From contig NZ_JAFFZM010000017.1 in NCBI RefSeq assembly GCF_017676345.1, forward strand, positions 1-64,000: a DNA stretch of 64,000 nt, given 5' to 3'. The notes beneath the pieces were generated by a model. It made no database searches, was not told the DNA's origin, and worked only from the letters and a program-made list of their open reading frames with translations. Numbering within the stretch: the first letter of the stretch is position 1; every line of letters begins with the position of its first letter. Positions 17,905 to 26,155 of the stretch are shown piece after piece. This DNA is from Streptomyces smyrnaeus (GTDB taxonomy: Bacteria > Actinomycetota > Actinomycetes > Streptomycetales > Streptomycetaceae). Both the position numbers and the translations under genes were made by a program.

Positions 17905-18762
17905 GTGCCAGAACGCCCGGCCCGTCCAGCCCGCAACAAGCCGCAGCTGCACCGCGCGCGTGTGGTCCGTACCGAGCAGCTGACGCCGCACATGGTGCGC
18001 ATCGTCCTCGGGGGCGAGTCCCTGGCGGGCTTCCCGGCCGGCGAGTACACCGACCACTACGTCAAGCTGCTGTTCCCCGCCCCCGGTGTGCGCTACCCGG
18101 AGCCCTTCGACATCGCGCAGATCCGTGCCGAGCTGCCGCGCGCGCAGTGGCCCTCGATGCGGACGTACACCGTCCGCGCCTGGGACCCCGAAGCGCTGGA
18201 GCTGACCATCGACTTCGTCGTCCACGGCGACGAGGGGCTGGCCGGGCCGTGGGCCCGCTCCGCCGCCGTCGGCGACGAAGTCCGGTTCCTCGGCCCGGGC
18301 GGCGCCTATGCGCCGAGCCCGGAGGCCGACTGGCACCTGCTGGCCGGTGACGAGAGCGCGCTTCCCGCCATCGCGGCCGCCCTGGCCCGGATGCCCGCCG
18401 GGGCCACCGTGCGGGCGCTCATCGAGGTCGCCGGGCCCGAGGAGGAGCAGCCGCTTCAGGCCCCGCCCGGCGCCCGGGTGCGCTGGCTGCACCGAGGCGC
18501 CGACCCGGTGGGTGCCCGCCTCGTGCCGGCCGTCCGCGAACTGGAGTTCCCCCCTGGACGGGTGCACGCCTTCGTCCACGGCGAGGCCGGTTTCGTCAAG
18601 GAGCTCCGCGGCCATCTGCGGCTGGAGCGGGGCATCGAACGCGAGCAGCTGTCCATCTCCGGCTACTGGCGGCTCGGCGCCGACGAGGACGGCTGGCAGG
18701 CCGCCAAGAAGGAGTGGAACGCACGCGTCGAGGCCGAGCAGGAGCGCCAGCCCGTCGCCTGA
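17905..18762 (+). CDS. Siderophore-interacting protein (FAD-dependent ferric-siderophore reductase)
   Basis: 285 aa from GTG with AGGGAGG upstream. SIP-family flavoreductase: MRTYTVR (about 91-97) binds FAD, followed by a ferredoxin-reductase-like NAD(P) domain with GDESALPAIAAAL (about 150) and the C-terminal SGYWRLGADEDGWQAAKKEW motif. Such proteins reduce Fe3+ from imported siderophores in the cytoplasm. The iron box in the promoter indicates DmdR control. No siderophore synthetase or transporter is in the window, so it probably serves loci elsewhere. Confidence 0.92.
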   Translation: MPERPARPARNKPQLHRARVVRTEQLTPHMVRIVLGGESLAGFPAGEYTDHYVKLLFPAPGVRYPEPFDIAQIRAELPRAQWPSMRTYTVRAWDPEALELTIDFVVHGDEGLAGPWARSAAVGDEVRFLGPGGAYAPSPEADWHLLAGDESALPAIAAALARMPAGATVRALIEVAGPEEEQPLQAPPGARVRWLHRGADPVGARLVPAVRELEFPPGRVHAFVHGEAGFVKELRGHLRLERGIEREQLSISGYWRLGADEDGWQAAKKEWNARVEAEQERQPVA

Positions 18763-18770
18763 ACGGACAA

Positions 18771-18799
18771 CCGGCCCCGCCGGTCGGCAGCGGGGCCGG
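18771..18799. terminator. Bidirectional hairpin between SIP and PI-PLC genes
   Basis: CCGGCCCCGC (18771-18780) pairs perfectly with GCGGGGCCGG (18790-18799) in the 46-bp gap between convergent stops. Confidence 0.75.
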
Positions 18800-18808
18800 A
18801 AGGCAAGG

Positions 18809-20020
18809 TCAGCGAGGCTCCAACGGGCCCCGCGGACAGTGCCGGGGCCCCGTCACGGGGTTGCAGCGCACGGCGCGGTCCGGGTCGCCCGGCAACTCGG
18901 CGACGTAGTCGGACCCGTAGCGGGCCGCGAGCCCGGGGACCGGGAAATCGGTGCTCACCATCTGCGCCCCGGACGAGAGCGCGTCGCGCAGCATTCCGGT
19001 GTCCCCGCTCCGCGCCTGGTCCAGCGGCACATCGGACCGGGTCCGCACGAAGAAGCCGCGCCGCACCAGATCGCGGATGACGGCCTTGTTGGCGCCCCTG
19101 GGATCGTTCACCTTCATGAAGGCCGCGTCCGGCCGCCCCGGTTCGGAGTCGGTGAACAGCACACGCCCCTGCAGACTCTCGCGTCCTGAGGCGCGGTAGG
19201 CGTCCTGGATCTCCTGGTCGTCGTTGTCCATGAAGAACATGACCTGCCCCCGGGTGTCCCGCACCTTCGGCCAGCCGTGGCGCAGCACGGACTGCTCCAG
19301 CGTCCGGCCGGGGCGCCGGATGTCGTCCGGCGTGACGGTCTCCTCGTCGGGGAAGACGGACCGGATCTCCTTGTCCAGCGCGTCCAGCATCGCCGTGTCC
19401 CACGGCGGGCTCTTGGCGCCGCCCTGCTCCTCCAGCCGGGGGTCGGTCTGCTTCAGCTCCAGCAGGATCGGTACGGCCACATGGCCGGGCCGGCTGTCGG
19501 ACCACTTCTTGACCTGGCGCAGACAGCCGCGCAGGGTCGCACAGGTGGAGCGGTAGTCGAAGTCCGCCCAGTGCAGCACCTTGAAGCCGGGCTTGTTCAG
19601 CTCCGGGTCGTCGAGCGGGGGCAGCCCGGCACGCTTGCGCAGCAGCGGGTCGGCGTACAGGCCGCCTTCGGGGTCGGGGAAGACATCCAGTTCGATGCCC
19701 CGAGCGCGCTGGCGCTCGAACTGGACGGGGAGCGTGGAGTGGCTGTAGAGCAGCGTCTGCCAGTTGGGGTCGTACTGGGACATCAGGTTCTGCTCGGCGT
19801 GCGAGGTGGTCTCGCGGTGGTAGCTGTTGTGCGTGGCCATCGCCTGGAGCTGGGTCAGCCGCAGGTCCCCCGCCGGGTCGCGGTGCCCACGCCCGGCCGC
19901 GGTGTCCGGCTGGGCGGTGGCGGCCGTGGACGAGAGCGCCGCGACCGCGGCGAAGGCGGTCACGGCGCAGGCCCAACGGCGGATCAAGGATCCGGCTCTG
20001 CCGGTACTGCTCGTACGCAC
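18809..20020 (-). CDS. Secreted phosphatidylinositol-specific phospholipase C-like protein (PI-PLC-C1 type)
   Basis: 403 aa from GTG 20018-20020, chosen because GGGGGCC precedes it and because it begins a signal peptide: Arg-rich start, WACAVTAFAAVAALSS, then ATA cleavage near residue 36. ATHNSYH (about 60-66) and GIELDVFPD are the catalytic His/metal motifs of Ca2+-dependent PI-PLC-like TIM barrels, and LLELKQTDPR follows. It is probably an extracellular phosphodiesterase; the lipid or glycan substrate is unknown. Two adjacent Arg residues (IRRWA) suggest a possible Tat signal but the motif is not canonical. Confidence 0.82.
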   Translation of the reverse strand: MRTSSTGRAGSLIRRWACAVTAFAAVAALSSTAATAQPDTAAGRGHRDPAGDLRLTQLQAMATHNSYHRETTSHAEQNLMSQYDPNWQTLLYSHSTLPVQFERQRARGIELDVFPDPEGGLYADPLLRKRAGLPPLDDPELNKPGFKVLHWADFDYRSTCATLRGCLRQVKKWSDSRPGHVAVPILLELKQTDPRLEEQGGAKSPPWDTAMLDALDKEIRSVFPDEETVTPDDIRRPGRTLEQSVLRHGWPKVRDTRGQVMFFMDNDDQEIQDAYRASGRESLQGRVLFTDSEPGRPDAAFMKVNDPRGANKAVIRDLVRRGFFVRTRSDVPLDQARSGDTGMLRDALSSGAQMVSTDFPVPGLAARYGSDYVAELPGDPDRAVRCNPVTGPRHCPRGPLEPR

Positions 20021-20262
20021 TTGGCCCCCTGTCGGGTTCGGGATACGCGCGGGTCGCGCACCAGACGGACACTGCCGGGCCCGTACTGCGCCCCGGTGCC
20101 CGGCAGTTGACGCGGGCTTGAACATCCCGCCCGCCGCGGCGACCGTCAATACCGCCTCGGGGCGGACAGGACGACAGAGCGAGCGACGGGAGGGACAGGA
20201 GGACAGCAAGAACCCTCGCGGACACCGCTGTCCGCGAGGGTCGGGGCCGGGCGCCCGCGTTC

Positions 20263-23079
20263 TCACCCCACGCTGGAGTACGCCACCACGCCCCGCAGCA
20301 TCCCGTCGATCGCCCTGCGGGCGTTCCTGGGCACCGTGCCGGCCTCCGGTGCCGCGGCGGCCAACTGACCGAGGACATCGATGACCTGCTTGCACCAGCG
20401 CACGAAGTCACCGGCGGGCATCTCGGCCTCGCGCAGCACCTCGTCGAGACCCTGACCGTCCGCCCAGCGATAGGCGGCCCAGGCGAAGCCCAGGTCCGGC
20501 TCGCGCTGGCCGACGCCCTCGGTGGCGGTGATGCGGTGTTCCTCCTCGAGCGCGTCCAACCGCCCCCAGATCCGCACCATCTCGCCGAGTGCCGCCCGCG
20601 CCCGGCCGCCGGGCAGCTTGGGCGGCAGCGCGTCGTCGTTGCTGCGGGCCTCGAAGACCAGCGCGGAGACACAGGCGGCCAGCTCGGCGGGCGGCAGCCC
20701 CTCCCACACCCCCTCGCGCAGGCACTCCGAAGCGAGCAGATCCAGCTCGCCGTAGAGCCTGGCCAGCACCCGTCCGTCCTCGGTGACGTGGTCGCCCGAG
20801 AGATAGCCGAGCTCCGACAAGAGTGCGTACACCCGGTCGAAGGTCCGGGCGATCGTGTTCGTCCGGCCCTCGATACGCCGCTCCAGCTGGCGGGTGTCGC
20901 GCTTGAGCCGGTGATAGCGCTCGGCCCAGCGGGCGTGGTCCTCACGCTCGTCGCAGCCGTGGCAGGGGTGCTGGCGGATGGCCTTGCGCAGCCGATCGAT
21001 CTCGGGGTCGTCCGCGGCGGCCGACCGCTGCTTGCGGTGCCGCTCGGGCACGTAGTGGCCCGCCTTGCTGCGCAGCGCGGAGGCCAGATCCCGCCGGGAC
21101 TGGGGGCTGCGCGCGTTGAACGACTTGGGAATGCGCATCCGCTCCAGCGGCTCGACCGGCACCGGGAAGTCGATCGCGCCCAGCCGCTTGACCTGCCGCT
21201 GCGCCGTCAGCACCAGCGGTCGCGGGCCCTCGTTCCCCGCCGTCCCGTCGTATCCCCTGCGCGGCCCGCCGCCGCGTCCGCCGCTCACCCCCGGGTCCAG
21301 CACCAGCGCCAGACCCGCGTACTTGCCGGTGGGCACATGGATGACATCGCCGGGCTTGAGCTTCTCCAGCGCCGCGGCTGCCTGCGCCCGGCGCTGGTTG
21401 GCGCCCTGTTTGGCCAGCTCCGTCTCGCGGTCCTTGAGCTCCCTGCGCAGCCGCGCGTACTCCTCGAAGTCACCCAGATGGCAGGTCATGGAGGCGTGGT
21501 AGCCCGCCATGCCCTCCTCGTTCTTCTGCACCTGCCGGGAGATGCCGACCACCGAGCGGTCCGCCTGGAACTGCGCGAACGACGTCTCCAGCAGCTCGCG
21601 CGAGCGGTGCCTGCCGAACTGCGAGACGAGGTTCACCGCCATGTTGTACGACGGCTTGAACGACGACCGCAGCGGATACGTACGCGCACCGGCGAGCCCG
21701 GCGAGCGCGCCCGGGTCCATACCGCGCTGCCACAGCACGACGGCATGGCCCTCGATGTCGATACCGCGCCGCCCCGCACGCCCGGTCAGCTGCGTGAACT
21801 CACCCGGGGTGATGTCGGCGTGCTGCTCGCCGTTCCACTTGACCAGCTTCTCCAGGACCACGGAACGGGCCGGCATGTTGATGCCCAGGGCCAGCGTCTC
21901 GGTGGCGAAGACGGCCTTGACCAGACCGCGCACGAACAGCTCCTCGACCACCTCCTTGAAGGTGGGCAGCATGCCCGCGTGGTGCGCGGCGATGCCCCGC
22001 TCCAGCCCCTCCAGCCACTCGAAGTAGCCCAGGACGTGCAGGTCCTTGTCGGGGATGTCCGCGGTGCGCTCCTCGACGATCTCCCGGACCCGGGCGCGGG
22101 CGGCGTTGTCGTTGAGCCGCAGGCCGGAGTAGAGGCACTGCTGGACGGCGGCCTCGCAGCCCGCGCGGCTGAAGATGAAGGTGATGGCCGGGAGCAGCCC
22201 CTCCGAGTCCAGCCGGTCGATCACCTCGGGCCGGCTGGGCGTCCAGATCCGGGCACGCTGGCGGCGCTCCCGCTCGCGGTCGGCCTCCCGCTGGGGGCGG
22301 CCCCGGCGCCGGTCGCGCCCGTTGCCGACCCGGCTGTTCTCCATCCGGGCCATCCGCACCAGGTCGGGGTTGACCTCGCGCTTGTCGCCGGACTCCTCGA
22401 ACAGGTCGTACATCCGGCGGCCGGCCAGCACATGCTGCCACAGCGGCACCGGGCGCTCCTCGGAGACGATCACCTGGGTGTCACCGCGCACCGTGTCCAG
22501 CCAGTCACCGAACTCCTCCGCGTTGGAGACGGTGGCCGACAGCGAGACGATGGTGACCGACTCGGGAAGGTGGATGATCACCTCTTCCCAGACGGCGCCC
22601 CGGAAGCGGTCCGAGAGGTAGTGGACCTCGTCCATGACGACATAGCCCAGGCCGAGCAGGGACTTCGATCCGGCGTAGAGCATGTTCCGCAGCACTTCGG
22701 TCGTCATCACGACGATGGGTGCCTCGGAGTTCACGCTGTTGTCGCCGGTCAGCAGCCCGACCTTGGCCGCCCCGTACCGCTTGACGAGATCGCTGAACTT
22801 CTGGTTGGACAGCGCCTTGATCGGGGTCGTGTAGAAGCATTTGCGGCCCTGGGTGAGGGCCAGGTGGACGGCGAACTCGCCCACGATGGTCTTGCCGGAG
22901 CCGGTCGGCGCCGCGACCAGCACACCCTTTCCTGCTTCGAGGGCTTGGCACGCCTCGATCTGGAAGGGGTCCAGATCGAAGTCGTACAGGTCACGGAAGG
23001 GCGCGAGAGCGGTGGCCTGGTCGGCGGCACGCTTACGCGCCGCCGCATACCGCTCCGCGGGGGACAGATCCTCGGTCAT
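20263..23079 (-). CDS. helY: DEAD/DEAH RNA helicase, Ski2/Mtr4-like
   Basis: 938 aa from ATG 23079; a GTG at 23118 would add 13 residues but lacks a better ribosome site. RecA-like domain 1 has Walker A APTGSGKT and DEVH, followed by SAT. Domain 2 has ATETLALGINMPAR and QLTGRAGRRG. The C-terminal region resembles the Ski2/DSHCT helical domain. An Arg-rich insert (about 255-290, NGRDRRRGRPQREADRERERRQR) is low complexity. The family remodels structured RNA for decay or rRNA maturation. It follows tatC by 83 bp on the same strand, a conserved actinobacterial order. Confidence 0.9.
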   Translation of the reverse strand: MTEDLSPAERYAAARKRAADQATALAPFRDLYDFDLDPFQIEACQALEAGKGVLVAAPTGSGKTIVGEFAVHLALTQGRKCFYTTPIKALSNQKFSDLVKRYGAAKVGLLTGDNSVNSEAPIVVMTTEVLRNMLYAGSKSLLGLGYVVMDEVHYLSDRFRGAVWEEVIIHLPESVTIVSLSATVSNAEEFGDWLDTVRGDTQVIVSEERPVPLWQHVLAGRRMYDLFEESGDKREVNPDLVRMARMENSRVGNGRDRRRGRPQREADRERERRQRARIWTPSRPEVIDRLDSEGLLPAITFIFSRAGCEAAVQQCLYSGLRLNDNAARARVREIVEERTADIPDKDLHVLGYFEWLEGLERGIAAHHAGMLPTFKEVVEELFVRGLVKAVFATETLALGINMPARSVVLEKLVKWNGEQHADITPGEFTQLTGRAGRRGIDIEGHAVVLWQRGMDPGALAGLAGARTYPLRSSFKPSYNMAVNLVSQFGRHRSRELLETSFAQFQADRSVVGISRQVQKNEEGMAGYHASMTCHLGDFEEYARLRRELKDRETELAKQGANQRRAQAAAALEKLKPGDVIHVPTGKYAGLALVLDPGVSGGRGGGPRRGYDGTAGNEGPRPLVLTAQRQVKRLGAIDFPVPVEPLERMRIPKSFNARSPQSRRDLASALRSKAGHYVPERHRKQRSAAADDPEIDRLRKAIRQHPCHGCDEREDHARWAERYHRLKRDTRQLERRIEGRTNTIARTFDRVYALLSELGYLSGDHVTEDGRVLARLYGELDLLASECLREGVWEGLPPAELAACVSALVFEARSNDDALPPKLPGGRARAALGEMVRIWGRLDALEEEHRITATEGVGQREPDLGFAWAAYRWADGQGLDEVLREAEMPAGDFVRWCKQVIDVLGQLAAAAPEAGTVPRNARRAIDGMLRGVVAYSSVG

Positions 23080-23201
23080 CGTGTCTACGAGCCTACCGGC
23101 CGCCTCTGACACTCTCACGATCTTTACCGGCCCATGGAGCCGATCCCCGACTCGGGCCGGGGCCGACCGGCCGGTGTGGACCGGCCGTGGCAGGGGGCCG
23201 C

Positions 23202-24179
23202 TCAGGTGGCGTCGTCGTAGCCGCCCGGCCGCGGCCGGCCGCTCTCACCGCTGCCGTCCTGCGAGCCGCCCTCGCCGCCCGGGCGCGGGCCGGGCAGGGA
23301 GTCGCCGGCGCCGATGGCCTCCGGTGTGTGGTCCAGCGGGGACGCCTCGTCGTCGTCCAGCCCGGCGTAGGGGTTGTCGCGGCTGCGGCGGCGGTCGTTG
23401 AACAGGGCGATGCCGACGGCGGCGAAGTACAGCAGCACGATCGGTGCCGCCAGCGCGATCATCGTCAGCGGGTCGCCGGTGGGCGTGGCGACGGCGGCGA
23501 AGACGGTGATGCCGATGACCATCCCCCGCCACCAGCCCAGCAGCCGCTTGCCGGTCAGCACCCCGCCGATGTTGAGCAGGACCAGCAGCAGGGGCAGCTC
23601 GAAGGCGAGGCCGAAGACGATGACCAGCCGGGTGACGATGTCGAGGAAGTCGTCCAGCGGGATGAGGTTGCCCGCTCCGTCCGGGCTGAAGTCCAGCAGC
23701 GTCCTGGCGGCCTTCGGCAGGATCAGATAGGCCAGGAAGGCGCCGCCGAGGAACAGCGGCACGCCGGCGGCGACGAAGGAGCGCGCGTACCGCTTCTCGT
23801 GCTTGTGCAGGCCGGGTGCGAGGAAGCCCCACAGTTGGTAGAGCCAGACCGGGGAGGCGATGACGACGCCGGTGGTCAGCGCCACCTTCAGCATGATCGT
23901 GAACGGGGCGATCAGCCCGTTGATGGTGATCTCGGCGCAGGTCCCGCCCTCGTCGGCGGCCTCGCCGAAGCCCTTGGTGCAGCCGACCGACTCCCGCACG
24001 GGGTGCATGAGGAAATCGGCGATCTGCTTGTAGTAGATCATCGCCACGATGGTGACGACGAGGATCGCCAGCACCGACTTCATCAAGCGGTTGCGCAACT
24101 CCCGCAGGTGGTCCGCGAGAGGCATCCGCCCCTCGGGGTCCTTCTCCTGTTTACCCTGGTTACGGGCGGACTTGAGCAA
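23202..24179 (-). CDS. tatC: Twin-arginine translocase subunit TatC
   Basis: 325 aa. PLADHLRELRNRLMKS (about 20-35) is the cytoplasmic signal-binding segment, and there are six membrane helices. GFLAPGLHKHEKR and FGLAFELPLLLVLL match TatC. The extended polar C-terminal tail (about 270-325) is typical of actinobacterial TatC. It forms the receptor complex for folded Tat substrates. It is 102 bp downstream of tatA and in one operon with it. Confidence 0.95.
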   Translation of the reverse strand: MLKSARNQGKQEKDPEGRMPLADHLRELRNRLMKSVLAILVVTIVAMIYYKQIADFLMHPVRESVGCTKGFGEAADEGGTCAEITINGLIAPFTIMLKVALTTGVVIASPVWLYQLWGFLAPGLHKHEKRYARSFVAAGVPLFLGGAFLAYLILPKAARTLLDFSPDGAGNLIPLDDFLDIVTRLVIVFGLAFELPLLLVLLNIGGVLTGKRLLGWWRGMVIGITVFAAVATPTGDPLTMIALAAPIVLLYFAAVGIALFNDRRRSRDNPYAGLDDDEASPLDHTPEAIGAGDSLPGPRPGGEGGSQDGSGESGRPRPGGYDDAT

Positions 24180-24281
24180 CCCTCGTCCTCAGTCTCGAAG
24201 TGTCGGATACGGCTGGCTCCACCACTCCGCAGCCGGGGCCGCGGAGCGGACGGCGGCACGGTCGGCGATGCGGCCGTCCGC

Positions 24282-24566
24282 TCAGCTCTGCTTCGGCTGG
24301 TCCGCCGGCTCGGTGACGGGGCGCGAGGTCGCGACGTCGCCGGGAGCGGCCTGGATCGTCCGCGGCGCCGACTGCTGCGTCTCACCGGACTTGTCCGCCT
24401 CGGTGTCGGAGGAGCCTTCCTTCTTCATCTGCTTGGCTTCGCTCTTGAGGATGCGGGCCGACTTGCCGAGCGAACGGGCCATGTCCGGGAGCTTCTTGGC
24501 GCCGAACAGCAGCAGGATGACAAGGAGAATCAGAACGATCTCCATGGGCTTCAAACCTGCGATCAT
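24282..24566 (-). CDS. tatA: Twin-arginine translocase subunit TatA
   Basis: 94 aa. A single N-terminal membrane helix (9-21) is followed by the FGAKKLPDMARSLGKS hinge and amphipathic helix, then a polar tail rich in Ser, Gln and Pro. It oligomerises to form the Tat pore. First gene of the tatA-tatC pair. No tatB is adjacent, as in other streptomycetes. Confidence 0.95.
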   Translation of the reverse strand: MIAGLKPMEIVLILLVILLLFGAKKLPDMARSLGKSARILKSEAKQMKKEGSSDTEADKSGETQQSAPRTIQAAPGDVATSRPVTEPADQPKQS

Positions 24567-24785
24567 GTGCCACTACCTTCTCGCCGGGGCGGCGTGTTTC
24601 TGTGCCTGCCGGATGAATCGGACTGGCTGCATCGTGCTGACGTGCCGACATCGATCGTAACCCTGTGGAGTGAACACCAGGCAATCCCCGTGCATCCGCC
24701 CGATTGCGTGCTCCGGCGCCCGCCGATGCGGCATCTGGCAGCCTACCGCTCCCGGATCCGAAGCTGGAGACCGGCCTTACGTCGG

Positions 24786-25016
24786 TTATGTCTCGTTCGG
24801 TCCTTGCGTTTCACCCGAACCCGCGCCCCGGCCGGTCCGCGCCGCCAGCGGGACCGCGGCCCGCTCCAGATTCTCCGCCGCCCGTGTGATCCGCTCGGAG
24901 CTGTCACCGACCGCCCGGGAGAAGCGCTGCACCTCCAGCCCCACCCGTACGGCGAGCACTCCGAGCACGGCGATCCCGCAGAACGCGAGCGCCAGAAAGA
25001 ACATCGGCCAGAGCAT
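24786..25016 (-). CDS. Small single-pass membrane protein, unknown function
   Basis: 76 aa: one membrane helix (about 3-24, WPMFFLALAFCGIAVLGVLAVRVG) followed by a soluble segment rich in Arg, Glu and Ala that could form a helix (EVQRFSRAVGDSSERITRAAENLERAAVPLAAR). It lies between pafC and tatA on the same strand, a position where actinobacteria keep a small conserved gene. I do not recognise a characterised function. The amphipathic helix after the membrane segment recalls TatA/TatB topology, but no hinge motif is seen. Confidence 0.65.
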   Translation of the reverse strand: MLWPMFFLALAFCGIAVLGVLAVRVGLEVQRFSRAVGDSSERITRAAENLERAAVPLAARTGRGAGSGETQGPNET

Positions 25017-25073
25017 GGAAGGCAGCCTAGCGCCGCTCCGGTTCCCGCGGCGGCCACGGGGGTGCCCCGGTCC

Positions 25074-25101
25074 GCCGATTGCCGACTGCCGACTGCCGAT
25101 A
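25074..25101. repeat. Four tandem GCCGAYT heptamers
   Basis: Units GCCGATT, GCCGACT, GCCGACT and GCCGATA run head to tail without spacers in the gap between the small membrane protein and pafC. They are too short for CRISPR and non-coding in context. Confidence 0.7.
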
Positions 25102-25112
25102 CCTCGTGGCTT

Positions 25113-25146
25113 TGGGGGTGCCCCCTGCTCGAAGAGCTTGGGGGAG
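25113..25146 (-). repeat. Dispersed CTCCCCCA...ACCCCCA intergenic element, copy 1
   Basis: On the minus strand CTCCCCCA, a GCTC/GAGC-armed stem-loop, then AGGGGG and CACCCCCA. The same plan recurs at 44000-44030 and 51656-51685. It lies downstream of pafC and probably acts as an RNA hairpin or terminator. Confidence 0.6.
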
Positions 25147-25178
25147 CAGTTCCCCGCGCCCCTGTCGGGGCACGTCTG

Positions 25179-26141
25179 CTACACCCCGTAGGCCGCAAGA
25201 GCCTTTCGCGCCGCATCCCGTGCGCTCTCCGCCAGCTCCTTGGGCGCCGTGATACGGCCGTCCGGGCCCAGCCGGAGCGCCAGCCGGCGCAGCGAGGCGG
25301 GGTCCGGAGTACGCAGGGTGATCCGTAGCCCACCGTCGGGCAGCTCCTCCGCGCTGTCGTGCGGGTAGTACTCGGCGACCCAGCGCCCACCGGGGCCGAC
25401 CTCCACCACGACCTCAGGGTCGGTGGCCGCCGGCTGCACCAGCCCGGCACTCAGGTCCCGCGGCTCTATGGGCGGCGGGTCGGAGCGCTCGTCCAGCAGC
25501 TTGATCTCGGCGACCCGGTCCAGCCGGAAGGTGCGCCGCGCCTCCGAGAGCCGGCACCAGGCCTCCATATAGGTGTGGCCGACGGCGAACAGCCGGATCG
25601 GGTCCACCTCGCGTTCGGTCAGCTCGTCCCGGGCGGGCGAGTAGTAGCGGATCCACAGCCGGCGCCGCTCGGCGATGGCCCGGTCGACGTCGGCGAAGAC
25701 GCCGCCCTCGGACTCGAAGGTGACCGACAGCCGCGAGCTGGCGCCCGCGCTCTCGCCGGCCGCCGTCTCCAGCTTGGCCACGGCCCGCTGCAGCGCGTCC
25801 CGGTCGCTCTCCCGCAGCCCCGGCAGGGTCGCCACGGCGCGGGCCGCGACCAGCAGCGCCGTCGCCTCGTCGGCGGCCAGCCGCAGCGGCTGCGCCGTGT
25901 CGGAACCCAGCGCCTCCGAGTTGCGCCACCAGATGCGTTCGCCGTCGGTGTCGATCTCCAGCAGATCGCCGCCCCGGAAGCTGGTGCCGCACATCGGCAA
26001 CACGTTCAGGTCGGAGATCAGCTCGTCGTCGGAGATCCCGAACGCCCGTGCGACCTCCTCGACCCGGGCACCGGGCCGGTCCTTGAGATAGGTGACCAGC
26101 GAGAGCATCCTGCGGGTCTGATCGATGGCATTGACCGCCAT
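25179..26141 (-). CDS. pafC: WYL-domain DNA-damage response activator subunit PafC
   Basis: 320 aa from ATG 26141 (GAGGGAGGAG upstream; the longer frame lacks a site). An N-terminal HTH (about 5-60: RRMLSLVTYLKDRPGARVEEVARAFGIS) precedes a WYL domain (about 135-220, with RLWIRYYSPARDELTEREVDP and TYMEAWC) and a C-terminal WCX extension. PafB and PafC form a heterodimer that activates the LexA-independent mycobacterial DNA-damage response, triggered by single-stranded DNA at the WYL domain. It starts 14 bp after the pafB stop. Confidence 0.92.
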   Translation of the reverse strand: MAVNAIDQTRRMLSLVTYLKDRPGARVEEVARAFGISDDELISDLNVLPMCGTSFRGGDLLEIDTDGERIWWRNSEALGSDTAQPLRLAADEATALLVAARAVATLPGLRESDRDALQRAVAKLETAAGESAGASSRLSVTFESEGGVFADVDRAIAERRRLWIRYYSPARDELTEREVDPIRLFAVGHTYMEAWCRLSEARRTFRLDRVAEIKLLDERSDPPPIEPRDLSAGLVQPAATDPEVVVEVGPGGRWVAEYYPHDSAEELPDGGLRITLRTPDPASLRRLALRLGPDGRITAPKELAESARDAARKALAAYGV

Positions 26142-26155
26142 GTGCCGCTCCTCCC

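Noticed and set aside
20536..23109. 857-codon plus-strand ORF opposite helY
   Set aside because: Same artefact; helY has all helicase motifs, the opposite frame has none.
25074..25101. CRISPR array or satellite
   Set aside because: Only four 7-bp units without spacers and no cas genes; at most a micro-repeat.
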